Both the position numbers and the translations under genes were made by a program. The notes under the pieces are model-generated. The model worked only from the letters and a program-made list of their open reading frames with translations, ran no database searches and was not told the origin of the DNA. Below are positions 33,564 through 42,283 of a stretch of 64,000 bases of DNA, piece after piece. Every line of letters starts with the position of its first letter. Positions within the stretch are counted from its first letter, which is position 1. This DNA is from Gammaproteobacteria bacterium. GTDB lineage: Bacteria; Pseudomonadota; Gammaproteobacteria; Burkholderiales; Nitrosomonadaceae. The stretch is from positions 806,001 through 870,000 of the forward strand of contig CP054180.1 of assembly GCA_015709635.1 (NCBI GenBank). The letters are read 5' to 3'.

Positions 33564-34736
33564 ATGGCACAAGAAAATGACTATCAAAATTTGATTAACC
33601 GGATCGGTGCATTGCGTGAAGCGATGACAAGTCGTTTTGCGGGTGATCTGGTGGGTAATCCGGCGTTGGCCGATGCGCTGAAGCAGCAGGTCGACGATAT
33701 CCTGGAAGCAGTGGTGAAGCAGGATATGCAATCGAAGGCGCCGCCGGATAAGGGCTTGTCTCAGCTGGCTGGTTTGGGCCCCGATGCAGCGGATGAGTTT
33801 GGTAAAACCCGTATTCCACAAGGCGTCGATCAGTACGATGAGCGAGTTGCTGCCGAACGGTTGGTGGCCGTGGGTGACCTGTACTATATCTACCAGCATG
33901 AGAAGATCGGTGTGTTCCGCGTGGTGCGCAAGCTGAAGGAATTGTTTCATGCCGGTGCGGTACGTCTGTCCAGCGGTCAGGGTGCGTTTTTGCTGTATCA
34001 ATTCGATCGCCGCGATGTATTGCGCTACACGCTGAACGAGCGGTTGATGGCATATCGCCGTGCGTTCGGTTACGGCAATGCGCCCGTGCCGCAAGGGACA
34101 ACTCCGAATGTCGACTTTCACAATCAGTTCGGTCATTTCATTAACCAAGTGGCATTGTTCTGGCGCGATAAGAGGATCAGCGACGTCATGCGTGAGCGTG
34201 CTTACGATCCCAGTTTCGGCAGTATCGCCATCGTGCGCCGGGCCGGGCTGGATTTGAGGAACAATCTTAAATTCACATCCTTTGGCCACCTCAACGTGAT
34301 GCGCGTGGAAGTGATGCAATTGCTGGAAGAAGCGTTCAAGATTCTCGGTGCGGAGGATGTTAAAAATCTTTTCGGTACGGACAGCGCTTGGGATACGGTC
34401 GAAGAGATTTTGGTGCGTTACTACAACGAACGCTTGGTGACCTCGCCGCGACAACGGATGGCTGTCGCCGGACGCGAAGTGTTGCGCTGGCTGGCGCAGC
34501 CGCACATCATGAAAATGCAGCGCGGACAGTTTGAAGCGCTATTGCTGGAGATTGCCGAACCTGCGGAAGAATGGTTGACCAGTGCCCAATCGATGGGCTT
34601 GGCACGGCGCATGGATGCCAACCGGGTAATGCCGTGGGGCAGCGATGTGCCGCCGGTAAGCAATGCTTCGCCTGGAATTGCACGGGTTGCGGAAATGCGG
34701 CGGCGGAATCAGCCGATGGCAATGAGACGGTTGTAA
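33564..34736 (+). CDS. Protein of unknown function in the acidic-repeat cluster
   Basis: 390 residues from the ATG at 33564 (MAQENDYQNL); an upstream in-frame ATG at 33543 lacks a ribosome site. The sequence is soluble, mostly helical and strongly patterned, with a distinctive core around residues 175-270: YRRAFGYG, then NVDFHNQFGHFINQVALFWRDKR, then AYDPSFGSIAIVRRAGLDLR. His residues in DFHNQFGHF are spaced in a way that could bind metal, but no known motif matches. The C-terminal 40 residues are Arg/Pro/Met-rich and likely disordered. It follows the previous gene after 70 bp and precedes the nuclease-like gene by 29 bp. Function unknown. Confidence 0.68.
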   Translation: MAQENDYQNLINRIGALREAMTSRFAGDLVGNPALADALKQQVDDILEAVVKQDMQSKAPPDKGLSQLAGLGPDAADEFGKTRIPQGVDQYDERVAAERLVAVGDLYYIYQHEKIGVFRVVRKLKELFHAGAVRLSSGQGAFLLYQFDRRDVLRYTLNERLMAYRRAFGYGNAPVPQGTTPNVDFHNQFGHFINQVALFWRDKRISDVMRERAYDPSFGSIAIVRRAGLDLRNNLKFTSFGHLNVMRVEVMQLLEEAFKILGAEDVKNLFGTDSAWDTVEEILVRYYNERLVTSPRQRMAVAGREVLRWLAQPHIMKMQRGQFEALLLEIAEPAEEWLTSAQSMGLARRMDANRVMPWGSDVPPVSNASPGIARVAEMRRRNQPMAMRRL

Positions 34737-34765
34737 TAAGGTAGGCGATTGACGGGGAGATACTC

Positions 34766-35365
34766 TTGTTGCCATATGTCTCAATGCCAATGTCGCGAGC
34801 CGGGCTGCAATTTGAAACCGATCATGCTATGGCCGGCAGAGCGTTGGAAGCATCCGGGAATGCATTCGAACGGGAATTGTTGGATGCCGCATTCGAGCTT
34901 GAGTCAGAAGCTGCTGCAGCCCGCCAGGCGCGCAAACAGTTCAACAGACTGCAAAAGGGTTATGCCCGGCGGCTTGGTGTGAATACTCATGGTCAAGTCC
35001 ATCACGCCATCGAGCTTCAGGCGCTCGAGCGTTTCCCGGGTGTATTTACTTCGGCGGAGCTCAACAGCTTCCGAAACATGCGCGGGATTCCGCGCGAACT
35101 GCCGGCCGGGGTGCGATCGCCTAGTCAGGTACGGGATCGGAAGCGCGGACAGCGTCAATTGCATAATGCCAAAATCCGTGAAATTTGGGATCGCCATTAC
35201 GCCAATCTCAACCGCGAAATACAAGCGCGGAGATTGCGCCCCAACACACCCGCTTATAATGATTTTGTGCGCCGGTATTTGACCGCGGCGCGCGCCGAAA
35301 TCGATTATGTATTGGGTCAGTTTTTTACGGAAAACCGCACGGGCCGTCCGCAGGCTTTCTTGTGA
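34766..35365 (+). CDS. Putative HNH/EndoVII-like nuclease, toxin-like
   Basis: 199 residues. A basic C-terminal domain (about 70-165) starts GVNTHGQVHHAIELQALERFP and continues with SAELNSFRNMRGIP and later RQLHNAKIREIWDRHY. The arrangement of a His pair, a conserved Asn, then Leu-His and an aromatic residue resembles the treble-clef nuclease domains (HNH, LHH, GHH) at the ends of polymorphic toxins. The first 70 residues are acidic and helical (FERELLDAAFELESEAAAARQ). The TTG start at 34766 has GGGGAGA at good spacing; an ATG at 34784 is the alternative. Its stop overlaps the M20 gene start (GTGA). No immunity gene is evident next to it. The assignment rests on motif spacing only. Confidence 0.5.
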   Translation: MLPYVSMPMSRAGLQFETDHAMAGRALEASGNAFERELLDAAFELESEAAAARQARKQFNRLQKGYARRLGVNTHGQVHHAIELQALERFPGVFTSAELNSFRNMRGIPRELPAGVRSPSQVRDRKRGQRQLHNAKIREIWDRHYANLNREIQARRLRPNTPAYNDFVRRYLTAARAEIDYVLGQFFTENRTGRPQAFL

Positions 35366-36813
35366 AATCTGATCGTACATGCGCTGAGAGCTTTTCATCC
35401 GCTTTCGATTTTGCAAAAGCAAGTAATTCCCAGGCTGTGCAACAGCTTCAAGACTTTATCCGTATTCCCAGCGTCAGCTCCGATCCGCAGAAAGCACGGG
35501 ATGTCAAACGATGTGCGAAATGGCTGGCACAGCATTTACATACCATCGGATTGCATCGGGTGCGTGTTTTGCCGACGGGCGGACATCCAATTGTTTACGG
35601 TGAATGGCTTGGCGCAACCGGAAAACCGACAATCCTGATTTACGGCCATTACGATGTGCAACCGGCAGAACCGGAAAGCGAGTGGAAAATTCCTCCTTTT
35701 GCCGGAATTGTTCGGGATGGTTTTATCTATGGGCGCGGTGCAAGCGACGATAAAGGGCAATTGTTTACGCATATCAAGGCCATTGAAGCGCTGCTCAGAA
35801 CCACCCGGCATCTTCCGGTCAACGTTAAATGCCTGTTAGAAGGGGAAGAGGAAATCGGCAGTCCTAATTTACTGCCGTTCATTCAACGCAATCGGCGTGC
35901 GCTGCAAACCGATGCCGTTGTCATGTCCGATACGCGTATGCTCAGTCAAGATCAGCCGGCGCTGACCTATGCATTGCGCGGGCAACTTGCGCTGGAATTG
36001 GAAGTGCATGGACCGGATCATGACTTGCATTCGGGTAATTTTGGCGGTGCGGTGCACGATCCGTTACAGGCTTTATGCGAAGTGATTGCGCGCTTGTATG
36101 ATCGCACTGGGCATATCGCCGTGCCGGGTTTTTACGACAAGGTTCGCCGCTGGGATAACAGTGAGCGCAGATATCTTGCGCAAACGGGACCAAGCGATGC
36201 GGATATCTTGCATGAAGCGGGTGCATCTACGGCTTGGGGCGAACAGGGCTATTCTCTTTATGAACGGGTGACACTGCGGCCTTCCTTGGCGATTACCGGT
36301 ATACGAGGCGGGCATGGCGGGGTTGGACCGAAGGGCGTGATTCCTTGTCAGGCTATCGCTAAATTAAGTTTCCGGCTTGTGCCGGATCAGGAACCGGCTG
36401 AAATTGAACAACTGGTACGCCGGTATATCGAGCGCATAACGCCGTCTACCGTGCGCATCAGTGTTAAAACACACACCAGCGCGCGTCCAGTATTGCTAAA
36501 CCGGAAGAATCCGGCTATGCGTGCCGCTGCAGCCGCTTACCGGCGTATATTCGGTCAAGAGCCGGTTTGGTTGCGCTCGGGTGGAACCATCCCGGTTGTC
36601 AGCCAGTTCCAGGATGTGCTGGGTATACCGACAGTTTTGATGGGATTTGCTTCGCCCGGAGATAATCTGCACGGTCAGAATGAAAGATTCAGTGTGAAGA
36701 ATTTTCACCGCGGTATCCTGACCTGTATGGCTTTCCTCGAGGAGTTTGGCCACCTATCGCAGCATACCCGGAAACAAGGCTTGAAACCGATTGGGGTGCA
36801 ATATGCTGATTGA
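35362..36813 (+). CDS. M20-family metallo-dipeptidase/hydrolase
   Basis: 483 residues. M20 enzymes are di-zinc hydrolases of dipeptides, N-acyl amino acids or amides. Metal ligands are visible in order: YGHYDVQP (near residue 95), GRGASDDKGQ (near 130), GEEEIGSPN (near 160), a DLHSGNFGG dimerisation-domain stretch, and LHGQNE near the C-terminus. The lid-domain HGG of GIRGGHGGVGPKG is also present. It starts at a GTG overlapping the previous stop by 4 bp and overlaps the amidohydrolase start by 11 bp, so three genes are translationally coupled. No signal peptide. The coupling to a putative nuclease and an amidohydrolase suggests a role in the cluster rather than general peptide turnover, though that is inference. 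Confidence 0.9.
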   Translation: MKSDRTCAESFSSAFDFAKASNSQAVQQLQDFIRIPSVSSDPQKARDVKRCAKWLAQHLHTIGLHRVRVLPTGGHPIVYGEWLGATGKPTILIYGHYDVQPAEPESEWKIPPFAGIVRDGFIYGRGASDDKGQLFTHIKAIEALLRTTRHLPVNVKCLLEGEEEIGSPNLLPFIQRNRRALQTDAVVMSDTRMLSQDQPALTYALRGQLALELEVHGPDHDLHSGNFGGAVHDPLQALCEVIARLYDRTGHIAVPGFYDKVRRWDNSERRYLAQTGPSDADILHEAGASTAWGEQGYSLYERVTLRPSLAITGIRGGHGGVGPKGVIPCQAIAKLSFRLVPDQEPAEIEQLVRRYIERITPSTVRISVKTHTSARPVLLNRKNPAMRAAAAAYRRIFGQEPVWLRSGGTIPVVSQFQDVLGIPTVLMGFASPGDNLHGQNERFSVKNFHRGILTCMAFLEEFGHLSQHTRKQGLKPIGVQYAD

Positions 36814-37564
36814 TGGTCATTGTCACGCCGGGCAAGGCGATCAGCTGACAGCACCGTGGAATACCGATGCGCCGCTGGAATCTTATTTGCGGCGCGCCCA
36901 CCGGGCCGGAATCGAACGGACGGTGGTATTTCCGGCTTTTCATACCGACTACGCGGCGGCGAATCGTGAATTGTCGAAGATTGTTGCGCGATGGCATCCA
37001 CGCTTGATCGGATTTGCAATGGTTAATGCCAAGAACGATGCGGGCCGGGTGCATGAGATGCTGCACGAGGCGGTGACGCGGTTCAAGCTGCGTGGCGTCA
37101 AGGTTCATGGCCATGAAGCGATGCCCACGCGCGAAGTTTGCGAAGCGGCCCGCGCTTTCCGTTTGCCGGTGATCGTCGATGTCGCCGGCAAGGCGCATGT
37201 CATCGATATGTTTGCACCGCAGTACCCCGATGTTAATTTCATCGTCGCGCACCTGGGCAGTTTTGCCGACGACTGGCGCGCGCACGAACGGGTGATCGAG
37301 CAGTTGGTGCGATACCCAAACGTTTATGCCGACACCTCCGGTGTGCGGCGTTTCGATTATTTGGTGCAAGCAATCCGGCGCGCCGGGGCGGGCAAGTTGA
37401 TTTTCGGATCAGACGGTCCGTGGCTGCATCCGGGGCTGGAGCTCTACAAAATTAAACTGCTCGGTTTGCCGCCGGCGGAAGAGGCGTTGATTCTTGGCGG
37501 CAATGCACGGCGGCTGATTTTTCCATTCGAAAGGCAGCAGCGTCTTTTGGCGCTATCAGAGTAA
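36803..37564 (+). CDS. Amidohydrolase 2-family TIM-barrel metal hydrolase
   Basis: 253 residues from the ATG at 36803 (MLIDGHCHAGQGD). The family's metal-binding HxH lies at the very start, a conserved Lys/His pair follows (GVKVHGHEAMP), then a His in FIVAHLGSF, and the catalytic Asp in FGSDGPW near residue 215. Members hydrolyse or decarboxylate small carboxylates, lactones and amides. It overlaps the M20 gene, is the last gene of the nine-gene run, and converges with the ABC exporter gene with a 42-bp gap lacking a clear terminator. The in-frame ATG at 36791 (MGCN) is less likely. Substrate unknown. Confidence 0.88.
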   Translation: MLIDGHCHAGQGDQLTAPWNTDAPLESYLRRAHRAGIERTVVFPAFHTDYAAANRELSKIVARWHPRLIGFAMVNAKNDAGRVHEMLHEAVTRFKLRGVKVHGHEAMPTREVCEAARAFRLPVIVDVAGKAHVIDMFAPQYPDVNFIVAHLGSFADDWRAHERVIEQLVRYPNVYADTSGVRRFDYLVQAIRRAGAGKLIFGSDGPWLHPGLELYKIKLLGLPPAEEALILGGNARRLIFPFERQQRLLALSE

Positions 37565-37606
37565 CAGCTGGGTCAGCGTTCGACTGATGACATGATAAAA
37601 GCAGCT

Positions 37607-39271
37607 TTATCCTTTTAAGTTTTCCGTCATACAGCCATTTTCCATGACAAAGATCCGATCGATTCTTTGCAATTGTGGAACGGATTGGTTGAAAATCAGT
37701 GTGGTGCGGTTCTGCATCAACTCTTCTAAGGCTGTGAGCAGGTTTCCGTCATCCGGTTGTGGCGGGGAAAATAATTCATCCAGAATGAGTACCGGTGGGT
37801 TCTTGACCAGCGCACGCGCAATTGCGAGCTGTTGCGCTTGCTTTTTGCTGATTGCGGTGCCTGCCGGGCCGATTTTTGTTTGCAAGCCGTCGGGCATGCG
37901 CCGGATAAATCCGATTGCGCGCGATGTTTGGGCCGCCGAGGTGATTTTGGCTTCGTCGCTGCAGCGCATCGCGCCATAAGCAATATTGCCGGCAATTTTG
38001 TCGTCGAGCAAAAAGGTATCCGAGGATACCAAGGCGATATTGGCATGCAATTGACTTAACCGGATATCCGGCAGCGGATGGTCATCCAGTGTAATTTTTC
38101 CGCCGGTGGGCTGCCGCAAGCGCAGTATCAGATCAAGCAGCGCATTTTTCTCTTCCGCGCTGTAACCGGTAATTGCAACGGCTTCTCCCGGTCGTACGGT
38201 GAAATGCAGGCGATTGAGAACAGGTTTGGCTGGCATGCCGCTGGCAAAATACACCTGATCGAATATTAACCTGCCGCTGACATTCGAGAGGCTAAGGGTG
38301 CCTGTATCTTGTTCGGATTGCAGATCAAGAAATGCAAAAAAATCATCCAGCGCTTTATGATTGTGCTGTAAATGCCTGGGCAAGCTGGCGGTGCGTTGCA
38401 TGGGGAGGATGAGTAATAAAACAATGGTGATCAGTGCCGCAATTTCCGGCAGACTCAGCGTGCCGTTAATCGCTTGTAACGCAAGCACGTAAGCAACGGC
38501 GATCATAATCATCACAATGATGATCTGACCGGCATAAGTCGTGATGGCTTGCGTTTGTACTTGCTGCATTTCCGCCTGGAAAATCGATTCGGAAATTTTA
38601 TTCAGGCGCTGGCTTTCCTGATTCTGCCCGCCATCCAGCCGGATTTTTCTGTAATGCGCGACCGATTGCGCCAGATGTTCAATCAGATTGTTTGTTATCG
38701 GTACGCCTTTCTGTCCGGGTTTATTGCAACGGCTCTGTGTCATCTGATGAATCAGGACAATGAGCGGTGTCACCAGCAGGAGCAGGATGGCGAATTCCTG
38801 ATTGAGATATAGCGTGCATAGGACCAATGCTATGACCGTCAGGCAATCTTGTGTTAAGCGCGCGAAATGACCGGTTGTGGTCTGCGCGATCGTGTCGATA
38901 TGGGTTATCAGTGCGCCGATGCGATCTTGATTGAAATGTGCATAACAATCGACGGGTAGTGTCAGCAGCTTGTCAAAGAATGCCATGCGCAAATCGATGC
39001 CTAGTTTTCCGCTAGCTTTACCGGCAGCATAGCGGCTCGCATAGCTGGCCAGTGCGCGCACGATCAATACAGCAATCATTGTCAATGATGTGGTTTGTAT
39101 CAGTGACAGGTTTTGCCGGATAAATGCGCCATCCAGCATGTGTTTGACGAGTATGGGCAATAACGCCAGCGTTGCCGCCATGATCAGCATGGCACCTAAC
39201 GCCAGCAAAAGTAATTTCCAGTGAGACGCCAGTTTTCTGACTAAGCGATGGTAATGTTGCAACTCGATCAT
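37607..39271 (-). CDS. MsbA-like ABC exporter with degenerate ATPase motifs
   Basis: A 554-residue half-transporter: membrane domain (about 1-310, six segments) fused to a nucleotide-binding domain. The Walker A region reads GYSAEEKN, keeping the Lys but losing the Gly before it and the Ser/Thr after it. The ABC signature is SKKQAQQLAIARAL instead of LSGGQ. Walker B (PVLILDEL) is intact, and the switch His is replaced (LIFNQS). Several core ATPase residues are therefore non-consensus, and it may hydrolyse ATP poorly or need a partner. The start at 39271 (MIELQHYHRLV) fits MsbA-type N-termini; the frame is open to 39334. It is divergent from rfbA, so a lipid or glycolipid cargo is plausible. 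Confidence 0.82.
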   Translation of the reverse strand: MIELQHYHRLVRKLASHWKLLLLALGAMLIMAATLALLPILVKHMLDGAFIRQNLSLIQTTSLTMIAVLIVRALASYASRYAAGKASGKLGIDLRMAFFDKLLTLPVDCYAHFNQDRIGALITHIDTIAQTTTGHFARLTQDCLTVIALVLCTLYLNQEFAILLLLVTPLIVLIHQMTQSRCNKPGQKGVPITNNLIEHLAQSVAHYRKIRLDGGQNQESQRLNKISESIFQAEMQQVQTQAITTYAGQIIIVMIMIAVAYVLALQAINGTLSLPEIAALITIVLLLILPMQRTASLPRHLQHNHKALDDFFAFLDLQSEQDTGTLSLSNVSGRLIFDQVYFASGMPAKPVLNRLHFTVRPGEAVAITGYSAEEKNALLDLILRLRQPTGGKITLDDHPLPDIRLSQLHANIALVSSDTFLLDDKIAGNIAYGAMRCSDEAKITSAAQTSRAIGFIRRMPDGLQTKIGPAGTAISKKQAQQLAIARALVKNPPVLILDELFSPPQPDDGNLLTALEELMQNRTTLIFNQSVPQLQRIDRIFVMENGCMTENLKG

Positions 39272-39400
39272 AGTGCGTGATTTTACATGAACCGGCCGCG
39301 GAATCATTGGTTGCGTGATCAGATCGACGCGCAATTATCTGGATCGTGAAGCGGATATAGTACAATCGCTATTTTTCAGTGATTCAGTGAATTGGCTCGG

Positions 39401-40318
39401 ATGAAAACGATTCATTCTCTCTATATGCAACCCACGCTGCCGCAAAGAAAAGGCATTGTGCTGGCCGGCGGTTCCGGAACGCGGCTTTATCCGGTGACCC
39501 AGACGGTATCGAAGCAGTTGCTGCCGGTATTCGACAAACCGATGATCTACTACCCGCTCAGTACGCTGATGCTGGCCGGGATCCGGGACATTCTGGTGAT
39601 TTCGACGCCGCGCGATGCGGGCAATTTTCAGGAATTACTGCGCGATGGAAACCAGTGGGGCTTGAATATTTCGTATGCCGAGCAACCGTCGCCGGACGGT
39701 TTGGCGCAGGCTTTTCTGATCGGCGAATCGTTCATCGGCAACGATAATTCGGCGCTGGTGCTGGGCGACAATATTTTTTACGGACATGATTTTCATCATT
39801 TGCTGCTGAGTGCCATGCAGCGTACGCAAGGTGCCAGCGTTTTCGCCTACCACGTGCACGATCCGGAGCGCTACGGCGTGGTTGAATTCGCTGCCGATGG
39901 CAAGGTCGTGAATCTGGAAGAGAAACCTGAGCAGCCGAAATCGCATTACGCCGTGACGGGTTTGTATTTTTACGATGCACATGTAGTGGATTACGCCAAA
40001 AGCCTGAGGCCGTCGGCGCGCAACGAACTGGAAATCACCGATTTGAACCGCATTTATCTGGAACACGATGCGCTGAGCGTGGAAATTATGGGGCGCGGCT
40101 ATGCCTGGCTGGATACCGGTACGCACGAATCGCTGCTGGATGCGGGTCAATTCGTCGCCACCATCGAGCACCGGCAGGGGCTGAAAATCGCCTGTCCGGA
40201 GGAAATTGCGCTGCGCCAAGGCTGGATCGATGCGGCGCAACTCGAGCAATTGGCGCTGCCGCTGGCCAAGAATGGTTATGGCCAGTATTTGCTGCAAGTG
40301 CTGAAACGCGAATTTTGA
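39401..40318 (+). CDS. rfbA: Glucose-1-phosphate thymidylyltransferase
   Basis: 305 residues. It makes dTDP-glucose from glucose-1-phosphate and dTTP, the first step of dTDP-rhamnose synthesis for surface polysaccharide. The nucleotide-binding motif GIVLAGGSGTRLYPVT lies at the N-terminus, followed by KQLLPVFDKPMIYYPLSTLM, and later VLGDNIFYGHD, EEKPEQPKSHYAVTG and WLDTGTHESL, all typical of RmlA. The ATG at 39401 is used; an in-frame TTG at 39392 is possible and the ATG at 39428 would give the classic length. Followed after 22 bp by rfbC. The dehydratase (rfbB) and reductase (rfbD) genes are not in this window. Confidence 0.95.
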   Translation: MKTIHSLYMQPTLPQRKGIVLAGGSGTRLYPVTQTVSKQLLPVFDKPMIYYPLSTLMLAGIRDILVISTPRDAGNFQELLRDGNQWGLNISYAEQPSPDGLAQAFLIGESFIGNDNSALVLGDNIFYGHDFHHLLLSAMQRTQGASVFAYHVHDPERYGVVEFAADGKVVNLEEKPEQPKSHYAVTGLYFYDAHVVDYAKSLRPSARNELEITDLNRIYLEHDALSVEIMGRGYAWLDTGTHESLLDAGQFVATIEHRQGLKIACPEEIALRQGWIDAAQLEQLALPLAKNGYGQYLLQVLKREF

Positions 40319-40340
40319 TCAATATGCGAATGAACATGCC

Positions 40341-40889
40341 ATGCTAAAGTCTACGCCGCTCGCCATTCCCGATGTTTTGTTGCTGGAGCCGCGTGTTTTT
40401 GGCGATGAGCGCGGTTTCTTTTTTGAAAGTTTTAATCAGCGTGAATTCGATGCCGCGGTTGGCAAGAAAGTAACCTTCGTGCAAAGCAATCATTCCCGGT
40501 CCGTGCGCAATGTGTTGCGCGGCCTGCATTACCAGATCCGGCAAGCGCAGGGAAAACTGGTGCGTGTGGTGGCAGGGGAGGTTTTCGATGTGGCGGTGGA
40601 TCTGCGCCGCGCGTCTCCGACTTTCGGGCAATGGGTGGGGGAAGTGCTCAGTGCTGAAAATAAAAAACAACTCTGGATTCCGCCAGGATTTGCGCATGGT
40701 TTCCTGGTGCTGTCTGCCTCTGCCGAGTTTTTATATAACACCACCGATTACTGGGCGCCGGAGTTTGAGCGTTGCATCGTGTGGAACGATCCCGCGCTCG
40801 CTATTGCGTGGCCGGTTACCGGGGAACCGGTGCTGTCCGAAAAAGACGCGCGCGGAGCGAAGTTCGCTGCCGCCGAAGTCTATGATTAG
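40341..40889 (+). CDS. rfbC: dTDP-4-dehydrorhamnose 3,5-epimerase
   Basis: 182 residues, the normal RmlC length. It epimerises dTDP-4-keto-6-deoxyglucose at C3 and C5 in the dTDP-rhamnose pathway. The cupin signature is intact: FFFESFNQREF near residue 27, QSNHSRSVRNVLRGLHYQ (catalytic His in GLHYQ), KLVRVVAGEVFDVAVDLR, and WIPPGFAHGFLVLS, with the Tyr in FLYNTTDYW. It starts with ATG 22 bp after rfbA and ends 9 bp before radA, so the three genes may be read together. Assignment very secure. Confidence 0.95.
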   Translation: MLKSTPLAIPDVLLLEPRVFGDERGFFFESFNQREFDAAVGKKVTFVQSNHSRSVRNVLRGLHYQIRQAQGKLVRVVAGEVFDVAVDLRRASPTFGQWVGEVLSAENKKQLWIPPGFAHGFLVLSASAEFLYNTTDYWAPEFERCIVWNDPALAIAWPVTGEPVLSEKDARGAKFAAAEVYD

Positions 40890-40898
40890 TATTTTTTA

Positions 40899-42248
40899 AT
40901 GGCTAAGCAAAAAACGGTTTATTCCTGTACCGAGTGCGGCGGTCAAACCTTGAAATGGCAAGGTCAGTGCCCGCATTGCCAAGCTTGGAATACGCTGGTC
41001 GAAACCATCGCAGAAAAATCCGTGTCGCGCTTCAGCCCGGTTTCTGAAATCGGCCAGGTGCAAAACTTGAGCACCATCGAAGCGCGCGAAGAACCACGTT
41101 ATCCCACCGGTATCGAGGAGCTGGACCGGGTGCTCGGCGGTGGGATGGTACAGGGCGGTGTAGTGCTGCTGGGCGGCGACCCGGGTATCGGCAAATCGAC
41201 GCTACTGCTGCAAGCGCTGTCGTACATGTCGGCGCAACATGCCGTGCTGTACGTCAGCGGCGAGGAATCGGCGCAGCAAGTCGCGTTGCGCGCCAAGCGC
41301 CTGACGCTGGATGTGCGGTCGGTCGATCTGTACGCCGAGATTCAACTGGAAAAAATCCAGGCGGTACTCGCGGAACGCAAACCGTCGGTCGCGGTGATCG
41401 ACTCGATTCAAACCATTTATTCCGAGGCGCTGCAATCCGCGCCGGGATCGGTTGCGCAAGTGCGCGAATGCGCGGCGCAACTGACGCGCCTGGCCAAGTC
41501 GAGCGGCACCTGCATCATTCTGGTCGGCCATGTCACCAAGGAAGGCGCATTGGCCGGTCCGCGCGTGCTTGAGCACATGGTCGATACCGTGCTGTATTTC
41601 GAGGGCGACATGCACTCCAGTTTCCGCATGATCCGCGCGTTTAAGAACCGCTTCGGCGCGGTCAACGAGCTGGGCGTGTTCGCGATGGGCGAGAAAGGCT
41701 TGCGCGAGGTCAAAAACCCGTCGGCATTGTTCCTGTCGCACCACGACACGCAAGTGCCGGGTTCTTGCGTCATGGTGACGCAAGAAGGCACGCGTCCGCT
41801 GCTGGTGGAAATTCAGGCGCTGGTCGACGAGGCGCGCTCGCCCAGTCCGCGCCGCTTGTGCGTCGGCTTGGAGCAGAACCGCCTGGCGATGTTGCTGGCG
41901 GTGTTGCATCGCCATGCCGGTATTCCTTGTTACGATCAGGATGTATTCGTCAATGCCGTCGGCGGTGTCAAAATCACCGAACCCGGCGCCGACCTGGCGG
42001 TGTTGCTGGCGGTGGTGTCGTCGCTGAAAAACAAACCACTGGCAGAAAAAATGATCGTCATCGGTGAGGTCGGCTTGGCCGGGGAAATCCGCCCGGTGCA
42101 GCGCGGGCAGGAACGGCTGAAAGAAGCCGCGAAACTGGGTTTTAAACAGGCCATTATTCCGCTGGCGAATAAACCCAAACAAGCGATTGCCGGTATGAAC
42201 ATCATTCCGGTGGCGCGGATCAGGGATGCGGTGGCGTCCATGCATTAG
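40899..42248 (+). CDS. radA: DNA repair protein RadA
   Basis: 449 residues. RadA is a RecA-like branch-migration ATPase/helicase that processes recombination intermediates. The N-terminal zinc finger (CTECGGQTLKWQGQCPHC), a Walker A GGDPGIGKST near residue 95, the RadA-specific KNRFG motif near 250, and the C-terminal Lon-protease-like domain (about 300-449, with VGGVKITEPGADLAVLLAV) are all present in the standard order and length. It starts 9 bp after rfbC and is followed 35 bp later by the ceramidase-like gene. Confidence 0.97.
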   Translation: MAKQKTVYSCTECGGQTLKWQGQCPHCQAWNTLVETIAEKSVSRFSPVSEIGQVQNLSTIEAREEPRYPTGIEELDRVLGGGMVQGGVVLLGGDPGIGKSTLLLQALSYMSAQHAVLYVSGEESAQQVALRAKRLTLDVRSVDLYAEIQLEKIQAVLAERKPSVAVIDSIQTIYSEALQSAPGSVAQVRECAAQLTRLAKSSGTCIILVGHVTKEGALAGPRVLEHMVDTVLYFEGDMHSSFRMIRAFKNRFGAVNELGVFAMGEKGLREVKNPSALFLSHHDTQVPGSCVMVTQEGTRPLLVEIQALVDEARSPSPRRLCVGLEQNRLAMLLAVLHRHAGIPCYDQDVFVNAVGGVKITEPGADLAVLLAVVSSLKNKPLAEKMIVIGEVGLAGEIRPVQRGQERLKEAAKLGFKQAIIPLANKPKQAIAGMNIIPVARIRDAVASMH

Positions 42249-42283
42249 TAGCCGCCGTTGAAAATTTCCGTGCGCATAAACCC

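Noticed and set aside
34766..35365. Phage or prophage origin of the nuclease-like gene
   Set aside because: No phage structural, integrase or attachment sequence was seen around it.
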